From: Paludibacteraceae bacterium
GTDB lineage: Bacteria > Bacteroidota > Bacteroidia > Bacteroidales > Paludibacteraceae
NCBI GenBank assembly: GCA_017391525.1
Contig: JAFOYE010000003.1
Location: 1-64,000, forward strand
Length of the DNA stretch: 64,000 bases
Reading direction: 5' to 3'
Shown piece after piece: positions 48,134 through 57,259 of the stretch. The number at the start of each line of letters is the position of its first letter. Position 1 is the stretch's first letter. A program made the position numbers and the translations under genes. The notes under the pieces are model-generated. The model saw nothing but the letters and a program-made list of their open reading frames with translations. It had not been told where the DNA came from and made no database searches.

Positions 48134-49561
48134 TTAAATTCTCCATGCTAATGTGCATACAAAGCGGTGAGTATTTGTGTACACGTTGGTCGCTTGATTT
48201 TGATGTTCAGTGGCGTACTGATGTAGGAGTTGCCAACCATATTGGTATGCTACTCCAACCACTAGGAAGTCATTTCTATAGCCTAATCCTGCACTTGCAT
48301 ATTGAGAGGATTGTGTAAAGCGATAGTCGGTGTCTGTTCTAATAGAATTGTAAGATAGTTCTACTTTTCCATCTGGTTTAAATGTGGATTCGTAGACGTA
48401 TCCAGCGTTTAGGTACCATCCTTTGGCCACTTGAGCCTCTAAACCAGCTCGTAGTGTATGTATGTCATCCATTGGACTATAGTCTAACTCTCTATCGCGC
48501 AATGCGTGTGCGTAGTCATATTGTAGCGAGAGCATGCCGTGGTTCTTTAATTGGAATGCCACGCTTGCGCTACTACGTAGTGGTGCTGCATATTTTGTAC
48601 TGATCGCTCCACTCGCGGGTGTGAGTATCTCGTATTCTTGACTATTGATCTTGCTGTATACATCACCTTCTGTTTGTACCGACGTGGATAGTACTGTAGG
48701 TGTGTGGAAGGAAGCTCCAAGACGTAACCATTGGGTGGGACGAGCGATGAGTCCAAAACTTGCGTTTACACCAACACCTGATACATGGAAAAGAGATTTG
48801 AGTTCAGCGGACTGTAATCTGTTGGTTTCGTACAGCGAGAATCGTTTGGTATATGTGATCGTCGGCACATTCACGCTGAGTCCGATATACCATTGGTTGT
48901 TGATGTTGCCCGCCCATGACACGGTGTAAAGGTCTGAAGAACCACTTTCGCTAACGATGAGTTCGCCGTTGTTGAAATTCACGGCTGGTATCCATTGATT
49001 GTCCGCTACGGGATCAATTAAATATCCGTCATATGCTAGAATGCTTAACCAACCTATCTCATTGTTGTCCCAAATATTATCTATTCCCATGTCTGCTTCT
49101 GACAGTCCATTGGTTTGGGTGCACATCGTTTGTAGCATTCCTGTATTGTGTTCGTCAATGTGTACCTCTCGCTTGTAACTGTGCAGTCTATTGATGTTGA
49201 CCATGAGGTTGCTATATATCAGTCCTCTTTGCTTTTCATGACGACCACTTGCCCAGATAGCTGATATTTGTGGTACTGTGAAGCGTGATGTTTGATAGAT
49301 AGTATTGGTGTTAGTTTGTAGTGTTTGGTCTAGTGTTTCTTCGACGCTTACGCTTATTTCGCTGCGGCGGTATAGACCCAATCCAGCAGGGTTGTCCATA
49401 GCTGCACTAGGATCGCCACCAATGGCAGTCATAGCGCCGCCCATACCCACGTACCGGGCAGTACCGGTAGGAGTACGTTCTGCAAAACGTTGTACATCTT
49501 GGCCATATGCTATAGGCGATAAGCTGTAGGCGAGGAGCAATATGAATAGAAACTTTTTCAT
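48134..49561 (-). CDS. Outer-membrane beta-barrel protein, OMPP1/FadL-like
   Basis: A 475-residue exported protein with a signal peptide (1-20, ending AYGQ), the typical SARYVGMGGAM-like start (GTARYVGMGGAMTAIGGD), a DNPAGLGLY segment and many amphipathic beta strands to a terminal CTLAWRI. This fits the FadL/OMPP1 (also PorV-like) group of hydrophobic-solute or accessory porins. The cargo is unknown. The signal peptide is encoded by four 7-bp repeats. The ATG overlaps the small upstream gene (ATGA). Confidence 0.8.
   Translation of the reverse strand: MKKFLFILLLAYSLSPIAYGQDVQRFAERTPTGTARYVGMGGAMTAIGGDPSAAMDNPAGLGLYRRSEISVSVEETLDQTLQTNTNTIYQTSRFTVPQISAIWASGRHEKQRGLIYSNLMVNINRLHSYKREVHIDEHNTGMLQTMCTQTNGLSEADMGIDNIWDNNEIGWLSILAYDGYLIDPVADNQWIPAVNFNNGELIVSESGSSDLYTVSWAGNINNQWYIGLSVNVPTITYTKRFSLYETNRLQSAELKSLFHVSGVGVNASFGLIARPTQWLRLGASFHTPTVLSTSVQTEGDVYSKINSQEYEILTPASGAISTKYAAPLRSSASVAFQLKNHGMLSLQYDYAHALRDRELDYSPMDDIHTLRAGLEAQVAKGWYLNAGYVYESTFKPDGKVELSYNSIRTDTDYRFTQSSQYASAGLGYRNDFLVVGVAYQYGWQLLHQYATEHQNQATNVYTNTHRFVCTLAWRI
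49504..49531 (-). repeat. Four degenerate heptamers in a signal peptide
   Basis: On the coding strand: TCGCCTA, CAGCTTA, TCGCCTA, TAGCATA, 7-bp period. They encode the AYSLSPIAYG end of the signal peptide. Similar heptamers recur at 57702-57729. Confidence 0.7.
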
Positions 49562-49782
49562 TTCCTTGTAATGCGCATGCGTATTGTGTCAGATTGTTGT
49601 GTAGTATCCTCTAGGAAGATGAATTCTCGCATGTTTCTATCATATACGGGTGTGGTGTTTACCACAGTGTCTACCTGTGGCCAATAATATGCATCGTCCA
49701 CCAATTTATCTTTGGTAGATTGACCGTATGCCCATCCTATCAATGACAGTGCAGTTATACCTATGATGATACTTCTCCTCAT
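49558..49782 (-). CDS. Small exported protein of unknown function
   Basis: A 74-residue protein with an N-terminal hydrophobic signal (about 3-20, SIIIGITALSLIGWAYGQ) and a short polar mature part with Asp/Thr-rich strands (VDTVVNTTPVYDR) ending RMRITRK. No family recognised. It overlaps the following barrel-protein gene by 4 bp (ATGA), so it probably works with or is translated with that protein. It lies 48 bp after trpS. Confidence 0.65.
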   Translation of the reverse strand: MRRSIIIGITALSLIGWAYGQSTKDKLVDDAYYWPQVDTVVNTTPVYDRNMREFIFLEDTTQQSDTIRMRITRK

Positions 49783-49830
49783 TGTCTTATCGTCTTGGTT
49801 GCGACCGTTCTAGTTTAGTTCGCTTACCAT

Positions 49831-50817
49831 TTAATGGCGGAATCCAATGATCTCTCTTACTTCGCGGATTGTTTTCTCTGCGCTAGCTGCGGCAGCTTCT
49901 GCACCTTCTCTTGCAACTTTGGTGAGGTATTCGTCGTTGTTTTTGAAATCGATGATACGTTCACGGATAGGTGCGCAGAAGGCATTGATGTCGGCTGCTA
50001 GTTGCTTTTTCATATCGCCATAACGGATGGCCATATTGTTGTATTGGTCGTTGAAGTAGTCGTAGGTGTCTGGTGTAGAAACCAATGCCATCAGTGTGAA
50101 TAGGTTTTCGATTGGTTCTGGTTTCTCTTGATTGAGCATAGTAGGTCCCGCATCTGTGACAGCACGCATCACTTTCTTCTTGATGGTAGCTTCATCATCG
50201 CAGAGGTAGATTGCGTTGCCTTCGCTCTTACCCATCTTGCCGCTTCCGTCTAGTCCAGGAACCTTGACTGCTTTGTCGCTGAAGTGGAAAGATTGTGGTT
50301 CCTTGAAGTACTCAATATTGTAGATACGGTTGAAGCGACGTGCAAACAACCGTGCCATCTCCATGTTTTGCTCTTGGTCTTTACCTACAGGTACTTTATC
50401 TGCTTTGTGTACCAAGATGTCAGCAGCCATTAAGGCAGGATAGGTTAGTAGTCCAGCGTTTACGTTATCTGGTTGCTTGCGTGCTTTCTCTTTGAAAGAT
50501 GTGACGCGCTCTAGCTCACCGAGATAAGCGTTCATATTGAGGTATAGATATAACTCCAATACTTGTTTTACGTCGCTCTGTACGTAGATAGATGCTTTTT
50601 GTGGGTCAATGCCACAGGCTAGGTATTCTGCCAAGATAGTTTTGACGGATGTACGTAGGTTCTCTGGTGTTGGGTGAGTGGTCAGTGAGTGCCAATCAGC
50701 AATGAAGAACATACAATCATACTCCTCTTGCATTTTTACAAAACTCTTTACTGCACCAAAATAATTACCCAAGTGCAGGTTACCTGTTGGGCGAATACCG
50801 CTGATTACTTTTTCCAT
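49831..50817 (-). CDS. trpS: Tryptophanyl-tRNA synthetase
   Basis: A 328-residue class I synthetase attaching tryptophan to tRNA-Trp. HIGH-like TGNLHLGNY (11-19), tryptophan-binding region, GKDQEQNMEMAR, and the KMSKS-like GSGKMGKSEGN are all intact. Normal length. It follows the Lrp regulator by 20 bp and probably shares its promoter. Confidence 0.95.
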   Translation of the reverse strand: MEKVISGIRPTGNLHLGNYFGAVKSFVKMQEEYDCMFFIADWHSLTTHPTPENLRTSVKTILAEYLACGIDPQKASIYVQSDVKQVLELYLYLNMNAYLGELERVTSFKEKARKQPDNVNAGLLTYPALMAADILVHKADKVPVGKDQEQNMEMARLFARRFNRIYNIEYFKEPQSFHFSDKAVKVPGLDGSGKMGKSEGNAIYLCDDEATIKKKVMRAVTDAGPTMLNQEKPEPIENLFTLMALVSTPDTYDYFNDQYNNMAIRYGDMKKQLAADINAFCAPIRERIIDFKNNDEYLTKVAREGAEAAAASAEKTIREVREIIGFRH

Positions 50818-50837
50818 TATATTTTTATCTTTTATCT

Positions 50838-51308
50838 CTAAACTACATTAATAGGTAAGGTTCGATGTATACGTTGATCGAGGGCAGTGAGTGTCTCGGT
50901 GTTGGATACTCCGTGGATGCCTTGTAGCTTGTTGCTCAACAAGTCCATGAGGTGCATATCATCGCGAGCGTACAATTTAATCAACATAGAATAGGTACCC
51001 AAAGTGAAGCGACTCTCTACTACCTCTGGTATCTTCTCCAATTCTTCGCTTACTTCATGATACATACTTCCTTTCTCTAGTGTTAATCCCACGTAGACGC
51101 ATAGGTTGTATCCCAATGCTTTTGGATTAACGGTATAGCCAGAACCAGTGATTATACCATTGTCGAACATTTTTTGTACACGTTGGTGTACAGCAGCACG
51201 ACTGATACCTACAACCTCTGCCACGTCCTTGAATGGAGTGCGAGCGTTTTGGGTGATGACTTGAAGGATCTTGCGATCAATATCATCAATTTTGTCTACG
51301 AATTCCAT
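50838..51308 (-). CDS. Lrp/AsnC-family transcriptional regulator
   Basis: A 156-residue regulator: N-terminal winged HTH (KILQVITQNARTPFKDVAEVVGISRAAVHQRV, about 14-45) and C-terminal RAM domain (about 70-150) that usually binds an amino acid and forms octamers. The gene reads away from the O-methyltransferase/folC pair, and the shared promoter region contains a perfect inverted repeat, a natural place for autoregulation. Downstream is trpS. Effector unknown. Confidence 0.9.
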   Translation of the reverse strand: MEFVDKIDDIDRKILQVITQNARTPFKDVAEVVGISRAAVHQRVQKMFDNGIITGSGYTVNPKALGYNLCVYVGLTLEKGSMYHEVSEELEKIPEVVESRFTLGTYSMLIKLYARDDMHLMDLLSNKLQGIHGVSNTETLTALDQRIHRTLPINVV

Positions 51309-51360
51309 GGTTTTTTATCTATATTATGTGTTTTTAATATTTAATGTATCATTTTGACTG

Positions 51361-51391
51361 CAAAATTAGTATATTTTTTGCACATATGCAA
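51361..51391 (-). promoter_or_regulatory. Promoter of lrp-trpS
   Basis: Minus strand: TTG (51391-51389), 20 bp, TAATTTTG (51368-51361). Start near 51354, about 45 nt before the Lrp ATG. Confidence 0.85.
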
Positions 51392-51408
51392 GTTTTTTTG
51401 TAATTTTG
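51378..51408 (+). promoter_or_regulatory. Promoter of the O-methyltransferase-folC pair
   Basis: Plus strand: TTG (51378-51380), 20 bp, TAATTTTG (51401-51408). Start near 51415. It interlocks with the opposite lrp promoter, so the two polymerase sites cannot both be filled. Confidence 0.85.
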
Positions 51409-51428
51409 CAGTCAAAATAGCATTTTTT

Positions 51429-52064
51429 ATGGACATTTTGGAATATATTGAACAGCATTCTTCACCAGAAAGTGATGTTTTGCAACAAATAACACACTCT
51501 ACTCATATAGAGATGATCAATCCTCGTATGATGTCTGGTCATGTGCAGGGTCGAGTGTTGAGTATGATATCTCAGATGATTCAGCCTAGCCGTATATTGG
51601 AGTTAGGTACTTTCACGGGTTACTCTGCACTGTGTCTTGCAGAGGGTTTGCGGGAGGATGGACGCCTTGTCTCGCTAGAGCATAATGATGAGTTAGAAGA
51701 TATGATTCGTCGTAATCTATCTCTTTCGCCTCTTGGAGATCGCATAGATCTTGTTATTGGGGATGCTTGTGAATGGTTGGCTGCTCAAACCACAGACCAG
51801 CTCTATGACTTAGTTTTTATTGATGCAGACAAACGCGAATACTGTGCTTATCTTGATGCGGTTCTTCCCTTAGTTCGTCCTGGCGGATGGATCTTGGCCG
51901 ATAATACTCTATGGGATGGTCATATAGTAGAAGCGGCTTATGATAAGGATAAACAAACTATCGCATTGCGCGCTTTTAATGATCAAGTAGCACAAGATCC
52001 TCGTTTAGAGAAAGTTATTTTGCCTATTCGCGATGGACTGACCATCATACGTGTCAAACCTTAA
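51429..52064 (+). CDS. Class I SAM-dependent O-methyltransferase
   Basis: A 211-residue methyltransferase of the caffeoyl-CoA/catechol type: SAM motif ILELGTFTGYSALCLAEGL (about 55-73), metal/SAM residues in LVFIDADKREY, and GGWILADNTLWDG. Members methylate catechol-like hydroxyls using Mg2+; the natural substrate in Bacteroidota is unknown. The ATG at 51429 is chosen because the frame to 51354 would begin upstream of the predicted transcription start. folC follows 17 bp later. Confidence 0.88.
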   Translation: MDILEYIEQHSSPESDVLQQITHSTHIEMINPRMMSGHVQGRVLSMISQMIQPSRILELGTFTGYSALCLAEGLREDGRLVSLEHNDELEDMIRRNLSLSPLGDRIDLVIGDACEWLAAQTTDQLYDLVFIDADKREYCAYLDAVLPLVRPGGWILADNTLWDGHIVEAAYDKDKQTIALRAFNDQVAQDPRLEKVILPIRDGLTIIRVKP

Positions 52065-52081
52065 TATCATATGTAATAGAT

Positions 52082-53395
52082 ATGTCTACTGCCTACCAAC
52101 AAACACTTGATTACCTATACACCTCACAACCTGCTTTCCATCAAGTAGGTGCTGCGGCTTATAAACCCGGATTGGATAATACATGGCGTCTTATGGAGCA
52201 TTTGGGTAATCCACATATCCAGCTGCGAGCCGTCCATATCGCAGGTACTAATGGTAAGGGTTCAACCTCTCACCTTATTGCTGCGGCACTGCAAGCGCAG
52301 GGATATAAAGTGGGATTGTTTACTTCTCCACACCTGGTGGATTTTCGTGAGCGCATACGTATCAACGGACAGATGATTCCTCAGCAACAAGTTGTTGATT
52401 TTGTTACAGATAACCGCTCATTCTTAGACCAACTGCGTCCCTCTTTCTTTGAAACCACTATGGCATTAGCTTTTTGGTATTTTGTCGAGCAAAAGGTGGA
52501 TATAGCTGTGGTAGAGGTGGGACTAGGTGGTAGGTTGGATAGTACCAATGTGCTTACACCGTTGTTGAGTGTGATTACTAATATTGGTATTGATCATACT
52601 GAATTTTTAGGGGATACTTTACCACAGATAGCGGCAGAGAAAGCCGGTATAATAAAATTGAATGTACCTTGTGTGGTAGGTGAAATGCAAGAAGAGACGT
52701 TCCCTATATTTGAGGAACGTGCGCGTGCGTGCGAGATATGGGGTGAAGGACCAGAGACAACAGATTGCCGTATATGGTTTGCTAATCAATGCGGTTTTAT
52801 GCGTAAGCGTAGAAAGAAGGAAGCGCCAGAATGTCAATTGAAGGGTGTATATCAGGAACACAATCTACAAACAGCTTTTGTGGCACTGCAAGTTTTACGT
52901 AATATTTGTGGGGTAGAGTTGGATAGTCAATCTATTGCTGATGGTTTTGCACATGTATGCGATCTTACAGGATTACGTGGTAGATGGGAAATATTGTCAA
53001 CTCAACCGCTGACTATCTGCGACACGGGACATAATAGCCATGGTATACGTTATGTGGCTGAGCAATTGAATGCTCTTCTTGTGGAGCATCGTTTGACTAA
53101 TCCTGATGCACAATTACGCATCGTATTGGGTATGGTCAATGACAAGGATATAGATGATGTGCTAGCGTTGTTGCCAGTAGATGCCGTGTATTATTTTACC
53201 CAACCTCATACATCACGTGCTTTGTCTGCAGAGGCGATCTATAGTAAATGGATGGCGTTGCATCCTGACCATCTTGTTTCTCGTTATTATGATCAAGCGC
53301 AAGAGGCCTTGCGTCTAGCGCAAAGCGAGGCTTCTTCTGCGGATATTATTTTCGTGGGAGGTAGTAACTACCTTGTTGGAGAGCTGCTTACTTGA
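52082..53395 (+). CDS. folC: Bifunctional folylpolyglutamate/dihydrofolate synthase
   Basis: A 437-residue Mur-ligase-fold enzyme adding glutamate to dihydropteroate and to folates. P-loop IAGTNGKGSTSHLIA (about 56-70), TSPHLVDFRERIRING, VEVGLGGRLDSTN, and the C-terminal DTGHNSHG are all present. Full length. Its 3' end overlaps the opposite-strand metallophosphoesterase gene by 8 bp, and no terminator separates the two. Confidence 0.94.
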   Translation: MSTAYQQTLDYLYTSQPAFHQVGAAAYKPGLDNTWRLMEHLGNPHIQLRAVHIAGTNGKGSTSHLIAAALQAQGYKVGLFTSPHLVDFRERIRINGQMIPQQQVVDFVTDNRSFLDQLRPSFFETTMALAFWYFVEQKVDIAVVEVGLGGRLDSTNVLTPLLSVITNIGIDHTEFLGDTLPQIAAEKAGIIKLNVPCVVGEMQEETFPIFEERARACEIWGEGPETTDCRIWFANQCGFMRKRRKKEAPECQLKGVYQEHNLQTAFVALQVLRNICGVELDSQSIADGFAHVCDLTGLRGRWEILSTQPLTICDTGHNSHGIRYVAEQLNALLVEHRLTNPDAQLRIVLGMVNDKDIDDVLALLPVDAVYYFTQPHTSRALSAEAIYSKWMALHPDHLVSRYYDQAQEALRLAQSEASSADIIFVGGSNYLVGELLT

Positions 53396-55253
53396 CTTTT
53401 ATTCTTGTAATAGTGCCTTCGCTGCTGGTGAAGATGCACTCTTTGTCACTGAGTGGTAGTGGGGTATTCAAAATAGAGTTACCTATTTTGTGGCGCCATA
53501 GCACTTTGCCTGTTTTAGCATCCATGCCAAGTAGTAATCCGTTCTTGGTGCTTACCCATAGTGTTCCATCTTTCTCCAGTGGCATGGCAGGGTTATGTTC
53601 GTAACCAAAGTCAGCATGTACGGCCCATCGAGTAATAGGCTCGTAAGATGATTCTGTGTCATTTTGAATTTCTTGAGTTTTTGGCCACTCGGTGCTTATA
53701 GCTACTACTGTATCCCACATGCATTTGGAGTATACCGTTTTGCCATCTTCGCTAAGACCTACTGTTTCGCGCACTTTGTATTTGTTGGTACGCCATACGA
53801 CTTGACCCGTTTCGGCGTCTAGACATGTGAAATAGCGGTCTGGTGCGGTGATAAAGATCTTACCGTCAGCGGCTACAGGCCATACGCTAGCAGGTGATAG
53901 TTTAGGGTTTCCCTTGCCATTGGTCCATTTCCATACGAGCGAACCATCGGCTAGGTTAAGAGCATAGAAATAGGTGTCCCATGTGCCAAAGTATAGTTTG
54001 TTGTTGTATACTAGAGGACGTGTAAGGACGTAGTTCTTGAGTTCGTCAAAGGTCCATTTTACTTCGCCGGTTTTGATATCAAATGCGTACATTTTGCCAT
54101 CACCACCTCCAATGTATGCTACTCCTTGGTGGATGGTAGCAGCTCCCATGACGGCTTGTTGGGTGGTGTATGTCCAGATTACTTGTCCGGTTTTGGCATC
54201 TAGTCCGTAGATATTGTAGTTGGCGCTACCGAAGACTACTACGCCATCGCTTACGGCAGGTGAACCTACGATGCGCATACCGGTATCGAAGGACCAATTG
54301 GTGTTGCCGGTTTTGAGGTCTATGCTGTAGAAGGTACCTACGTCATCGCCTAAATAGAGGCTTTGTCCGTCAGTGACAGGGGTAGAATATATGCCGCCTT
54401 TGAGTGAGCGGTGCCATGTACGTTTGACTTGTTTGTATTGTTTGTTAACAGAGAAGTCTGGTCGTAGGCTCTTGTCGGATGGTCCGTATTTCTTGGGGCC
54501 GAAAGGTAGGCTTAACCAATGCTTTTTGGTTATTTCGCCCATAGTGCCTTGTTCTCCTACTGTGCGCTCATAAAACCGTATGCTATCGCTAACGGTGATG
54601 ATAGAGTAGCCGTTGATGCTATCTTTGGCGCGTAGGTTAGATCGGTTGAGTACGTCGGTGATGCCGTCACAATCAAACATAAGATTGCGGTGGTAGTGTC
54701 CTCCCATGATGCATTGTACGTTGTGCTGACGTAGTACGTCGGTTACTTCGTACCAGTTATCAACGTCTCCATTGCGTAGTGGATAGTGTGTAAAAACAAA
54801 GATAGGTGATTCTCCTGCAGCGCTTACGCTGTCCAGGTTATGTCGTAGCCATGCTATGTCTTGTGGTGCTACGTGTCCGTCAGCCATACGGATGACAGGA
54901 CCAGAATTGAATCCAATGAAGTATGCGCCAGCATGTGAGAAGGCGAATCGACTATCTCCAAACACGCGAGTGAAATCCATGACTCCAGATTCTGACCATG
55001 TTGTTTCATGGTTGCCTGATGCAGCATAGTATGGTACACGCAATTGATCCAGTGCTTGCTTGATATCTTGTAGCGATGCAAGGTCTCCAGATTCGCTCAA
55101 GTCGCCGGTAACGACTACGAACTCGATATCAGGGTTCTGGTTGATATCTTCTATAGAGCGTTGTAGATCCTCCATAGGTTTGGGATTGGAGGTGCTGATA
55201 TGCGTATCGGTTAGCAACGCAAAGGTAAACAAGAGGGTAGATAGGATGTTCAT
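53388..55253 (-). CDS. Calcineurin-like phosphoesterase fused to PQQ-type beta-propeller
   Basis: A 621-residue exported protein. The signal-like N-terminus is followed by a metallophosphoesterase domain (about 15-230) with LLTDTHIS, VVTGDLSESGD, SGNHE, FTHYP and GGHYHRN metal motifs. A propeller from about 280 to 620 has repeated DAKTGQVIW/DLKTGNTNW-type blades, as in PQQ-binding and BamB-like proteins. It probably acts on a phospho-substrate in the periplasm. PQQ binding is not implied by the fold. It starts 29 bp after dnaX. Confidence 0.85.
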   Translation of the reverse strand: MNILSTLLFTFALLTDTHISTSNPKPMEDLQRSIEDINQNPDIEFVVVTGDLSESGDLASLQDIKQALDQLRVPYYAASGNHETTWSESGVMDFTRVFGDSRFAFSHAGAYFIGFNSGPVIRMADGHVAPQDIAWLRHNLDSVSAAGESPIFVFTHYPLRNGDVDNWYEVTDVLRQHNVQCIMGGHYHRNLMFDCDGITDVLNRSNLRAKDSINGYSIITVSDSIRFYERTVGEQGTMGEITKKHWLSLPFGPKKYGPSDKSLRPDFSVNKQYKQVKRTWHRSLKGGIYSTPVTDGQSLYLGDDVGTFYSIDLKTGNTNWSFDTGMRIVGSPAVSDGVVVFGSANYNIYGLDAKTGQVIWTYTTQQAVMGAATIHQGVAYIGGGDGKMYAFDIKTGEVKWTFDELKNYVLTRPLVYNNKLYFGTWDTYFYALNLADGSLVWKWTNGKGNPKLSPASVWPVAADGKIFITAPDRYFTCLDAETGQVVWRTNKYKVRETVGLSEDGKTVYSKCMWDTVVAISTEWPKTQEIQNDTESSYEPITRWAVHADFGYEHNPAMPLEKDGTLWVSTKNGLLLGMDAKTGKVLWRHKIGNSILNTPLPLSDKECIFTSSEGTITRIKVK

Positions 55254-55282
55254 GGTGTTATGGTTTCTTTGTAAGTATCAAA

Positions 55283-57016
55283 CTATTCTAGTTGAAGGTT
55301 GAGTTTGGTTCTAAGGTCTGCGATGTATGGATTCATTTGCTCTAGCACACGATATTTCTCCATTGCAGTGTACGCACGTCTAGTATACTCCACTTGGCTG
55401 ACCTCTACGGTTAGTTTGAGGTGATCGTTTTGGAGTTTGTTGCGTACAATATCCATTACTTTTTTGCCAAACTTAGCAAACTCTTCTTTTTGCCATGGGT
55501 TAGCTACCGTGATTCGGCAGAGTTGTGGATTGACGAGCTCAGGAATCAAGGTAGTTAGCATAGCGTGTAGACGCTCTTCTCCAGGGAAGTGTTGTGATAG
55601 ACCAACCCACGCGTCACTGAGTTGGTCCTGTGTAAAAGGGTTGTTACGTAGTTCTACTTGCTCCGCAGGTTGGTTGGTTGCTGCGGTGCTGTTGTTAGGG
55701 GTGTTTTTGTTCAAGCTGATGTTTCCCAGATTGCCCAATGAAGGCATTGCTCCTATTTGTGGCATAGCCTGAGGCGCAGGAGCTGTTTTGGGTGCCGGTG
55801 CTGGTTTAGCTTGAGGCGCAGGAGCAGGAGTAGCAGGTGCTACTGGTTTAGCTTGTGGTGCAGCAGGTTTGGTTTGAGGTGCTGTAGACTGAGCTGTTTG
55901 CACTCCTGCAGTCTGAACAGGGGTTTCAACGAGGCGACAAAGTTTGACCAATGCTAGTTCAACGGTTAGACGTTTGTTGCGTGCAGTGCGGTAATTGATG
56001 TCGCAAGTGTTGATGATATCTAGTGCATTGAATAGCCAGCGAGCGTTGCAGGTGACAGCTTGTTTTTGGTAGTGTTGACGAATAGCCTCTGAGGTTTCGA
56101 GTAGTTGAGCAGTAGCTGCATCTTTGCTTACGAGTACGTCTCGTAGGTGTTGTGCGAAACCAGTGATGAAGTTGCCTGCGTCGAATCCTTTTTGTAGTAC
56201 TTCGTTGAGCAGCAGTAGTGCATCGCTTACAGCACCTTTAAGGGCTGCATCTACGAGGCGGAAGTAGTAGTCAGAATTGAGTACGTTGAGTACCTCGATA
56301 GCTTGTTCGTAACTGATGCTCTTGCCGCAGAAGGCCACCAATTGGTCAAAGATACTGAGTGCATCACGCATACCGCCGTCAGCTTTTTGTGCTACGACGT
56401 TTAGAGCTTCTTCGCTAGCGTTGATATCTTCTTGTTTGGCTACATATTGCAAGTGATGTATGGTATCAGCAACGGTGATGCGGCTGAAGTCGTATACTTG
56501 ACAACGGCTGAGGATAGTAGGTAGGATTTTATGCTTCTCAGTGGTAGCAAGTATGAAGATAGCATATGAAGGTGGTTCTTCCAGAGTCTTGAGTAGGGCG
56601 TTAAATGCGCCTTGGGAGAGCATATGAACCTCATCAATGATGTATACGCTGTACTTACCTATTTGTGGTGGGATGCGTACTTGGTCAATGAGCGATCGGA
56701 TATCCTCAACAGAGTTGTTGGATGCTGCATCTAGCTCGTGGATGTTGAATGAGCGTTGCTCGTTGAAGGCTACGCATGACTCACATTGGTTACATGCCTC
56801 ATGCTCCGCAGTTGGATTGAGGCAGTTGATGGTTTTGGCAAAGATGCGTGCGCAGGTCGTCTTACCTACACCGCGAGGTCCGCAGAAGAGGTACGCATGG
56901 GCTAGACGATTGCTACGTATGGCATTACGTAGGGTTTGCGTCAAAGCTTCTTGACCTACTACACTCTCAAATGTGGTAGGGCGATACTTACGGGCTGATA
57001 CGATATATTGATCCAT
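55283..57016 (-). CDS. dnaX: DNA polymerase III subunits gamma/tau
   Basis: A 577-residue clamp-loader protein. Walker A FCGPRGVGKTTCARIFAK (about 43-60), the zinc module C-x8-C-x2-C-x2-C-like NCLNPTAEHEACNQCESC, DELDAASN, IIDEVHMLS and SRCQVYDF are all visible. A Pro/Ala/Gln-rich linker (about 388-440) leads to a short tau-like C-terminus. The ATG at 57016 (MDQYIVSARKYRP) is preferred: the frame upstream to 57064 lies at or before the predicted transcription start at about 57059. Confidence 0.93.
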   Translation of the reverse strand: MDQYIVSARKYRPTTFESVVGQEALTQTLRNAIRSNRLAHAYLFCGPRGVGKTTCARIFAKTINCLNPTAEHEACNQCESCVAFNEQRSFNIHELDAASNNSVEDIRSLIDQVRIPPQIGKYSVYIIDEVHMLSQGAFNALLKTLEEPPSYAIFILATTEKHKILPTILSRCQVYDFSRITVADTIHHLQYVAKQEDINASEEALNVVAQKADGGMRDALSIFDQLVAFCGKSISYEQAIEVLNVLNSDYYFRLVDAALKGAVSDALLLLNEVLQKGFDAGNFITGFAQHLRDVLVSKDAATAQLLETSEAIRQHYQKQAVTCNARWLFNALDIINTCDINYRTARNKRLTVELALVKLCRLVETPVQTAGVQTAQSTAPQTKPAAPQAKPVAPATPAPAPQAKPAPAPKTAPAPQAMPQIGAMPSLGNLGNISLNKNTPNNSTAATNQPAEQVELRNNPFTQDQLSDAWVGLSQHFPGEERLHAMLTTLIPELVNPQLCRITVANPWQKEEFAKFGKKVMDIVRNKLQNDHLKLTVEVSQVEYTRRAYTAMEKYRVLEQMNPYIADLRTKLNLQLE

Positions 57017-57065
57017 ATGTTTGTGCGGAAAAACCGCAGTTTTAATAGTTTCAAAATAGAACATG

Positions 57066-57096
57066 CAAAATTACAAAAAAAACGGCATATATGCAA
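57066..57096 (-). promoter_or_regulatory. Promoter of dnaX
   Basis: Minus strand: TTG (57096-57094), 20 bp with a T8 run, TAATTTTG (57073-57066). Start near 57059, about 43 nt before the ATG. Confidence 0.82.
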
Positions 57097-57173
57097 CCTT
57101 TCTATATGTTTTTGTATTTTTTTTTGAATTTTTAGTTGAGTTATGAGATTTTGGCATATGTTTTGCATATATA

Positions 57174-57203
57174 TTGATAGTTACCTAGAGCCCTGGAACT
57201 TTG
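57174..57203 (+). promoter_or_regulatory. Weak candidate promoter of the PepSY-like gene
   Basis: TTG (57174-57176), 19 bp, GAACTTTG (57196-57203). Both spacing and the first base of the -7 box differ from the 13 perfect sites in the window, so it may need an activator or be wrong. Confidence 0.35.
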
Positions 57204-57259
57204 ACCTCCTTGGAAGCTTGGAACATTAAAGTTACAAACCCTTAAAAACAATTAGAAAA

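Larger units (their letters stand above)
51351..51418. repeat. 18-bp perfect inverted repeat spanning two divergent promoters
   Basis: Left arm attttgactgcaaaatta (51351-51368), right arm its exact complement (51401-51418), with 32 bp between. Each arm contains the -7 box and the start-site region of one promoter. Confidence 0.95.

Noticed and set aside
51354..51428. Longer N-terminus for the O-methyltransferase
   Set aside because: It overlaps both promoters and lies upstream of the predicted transcript start; the added residues match no family.
57017..57064. Longer N-terminus for dnaX
   Set aside because: It would begin at or before the predicted transcription start, and DnaX proteins begin near the VSARKYRP segment.
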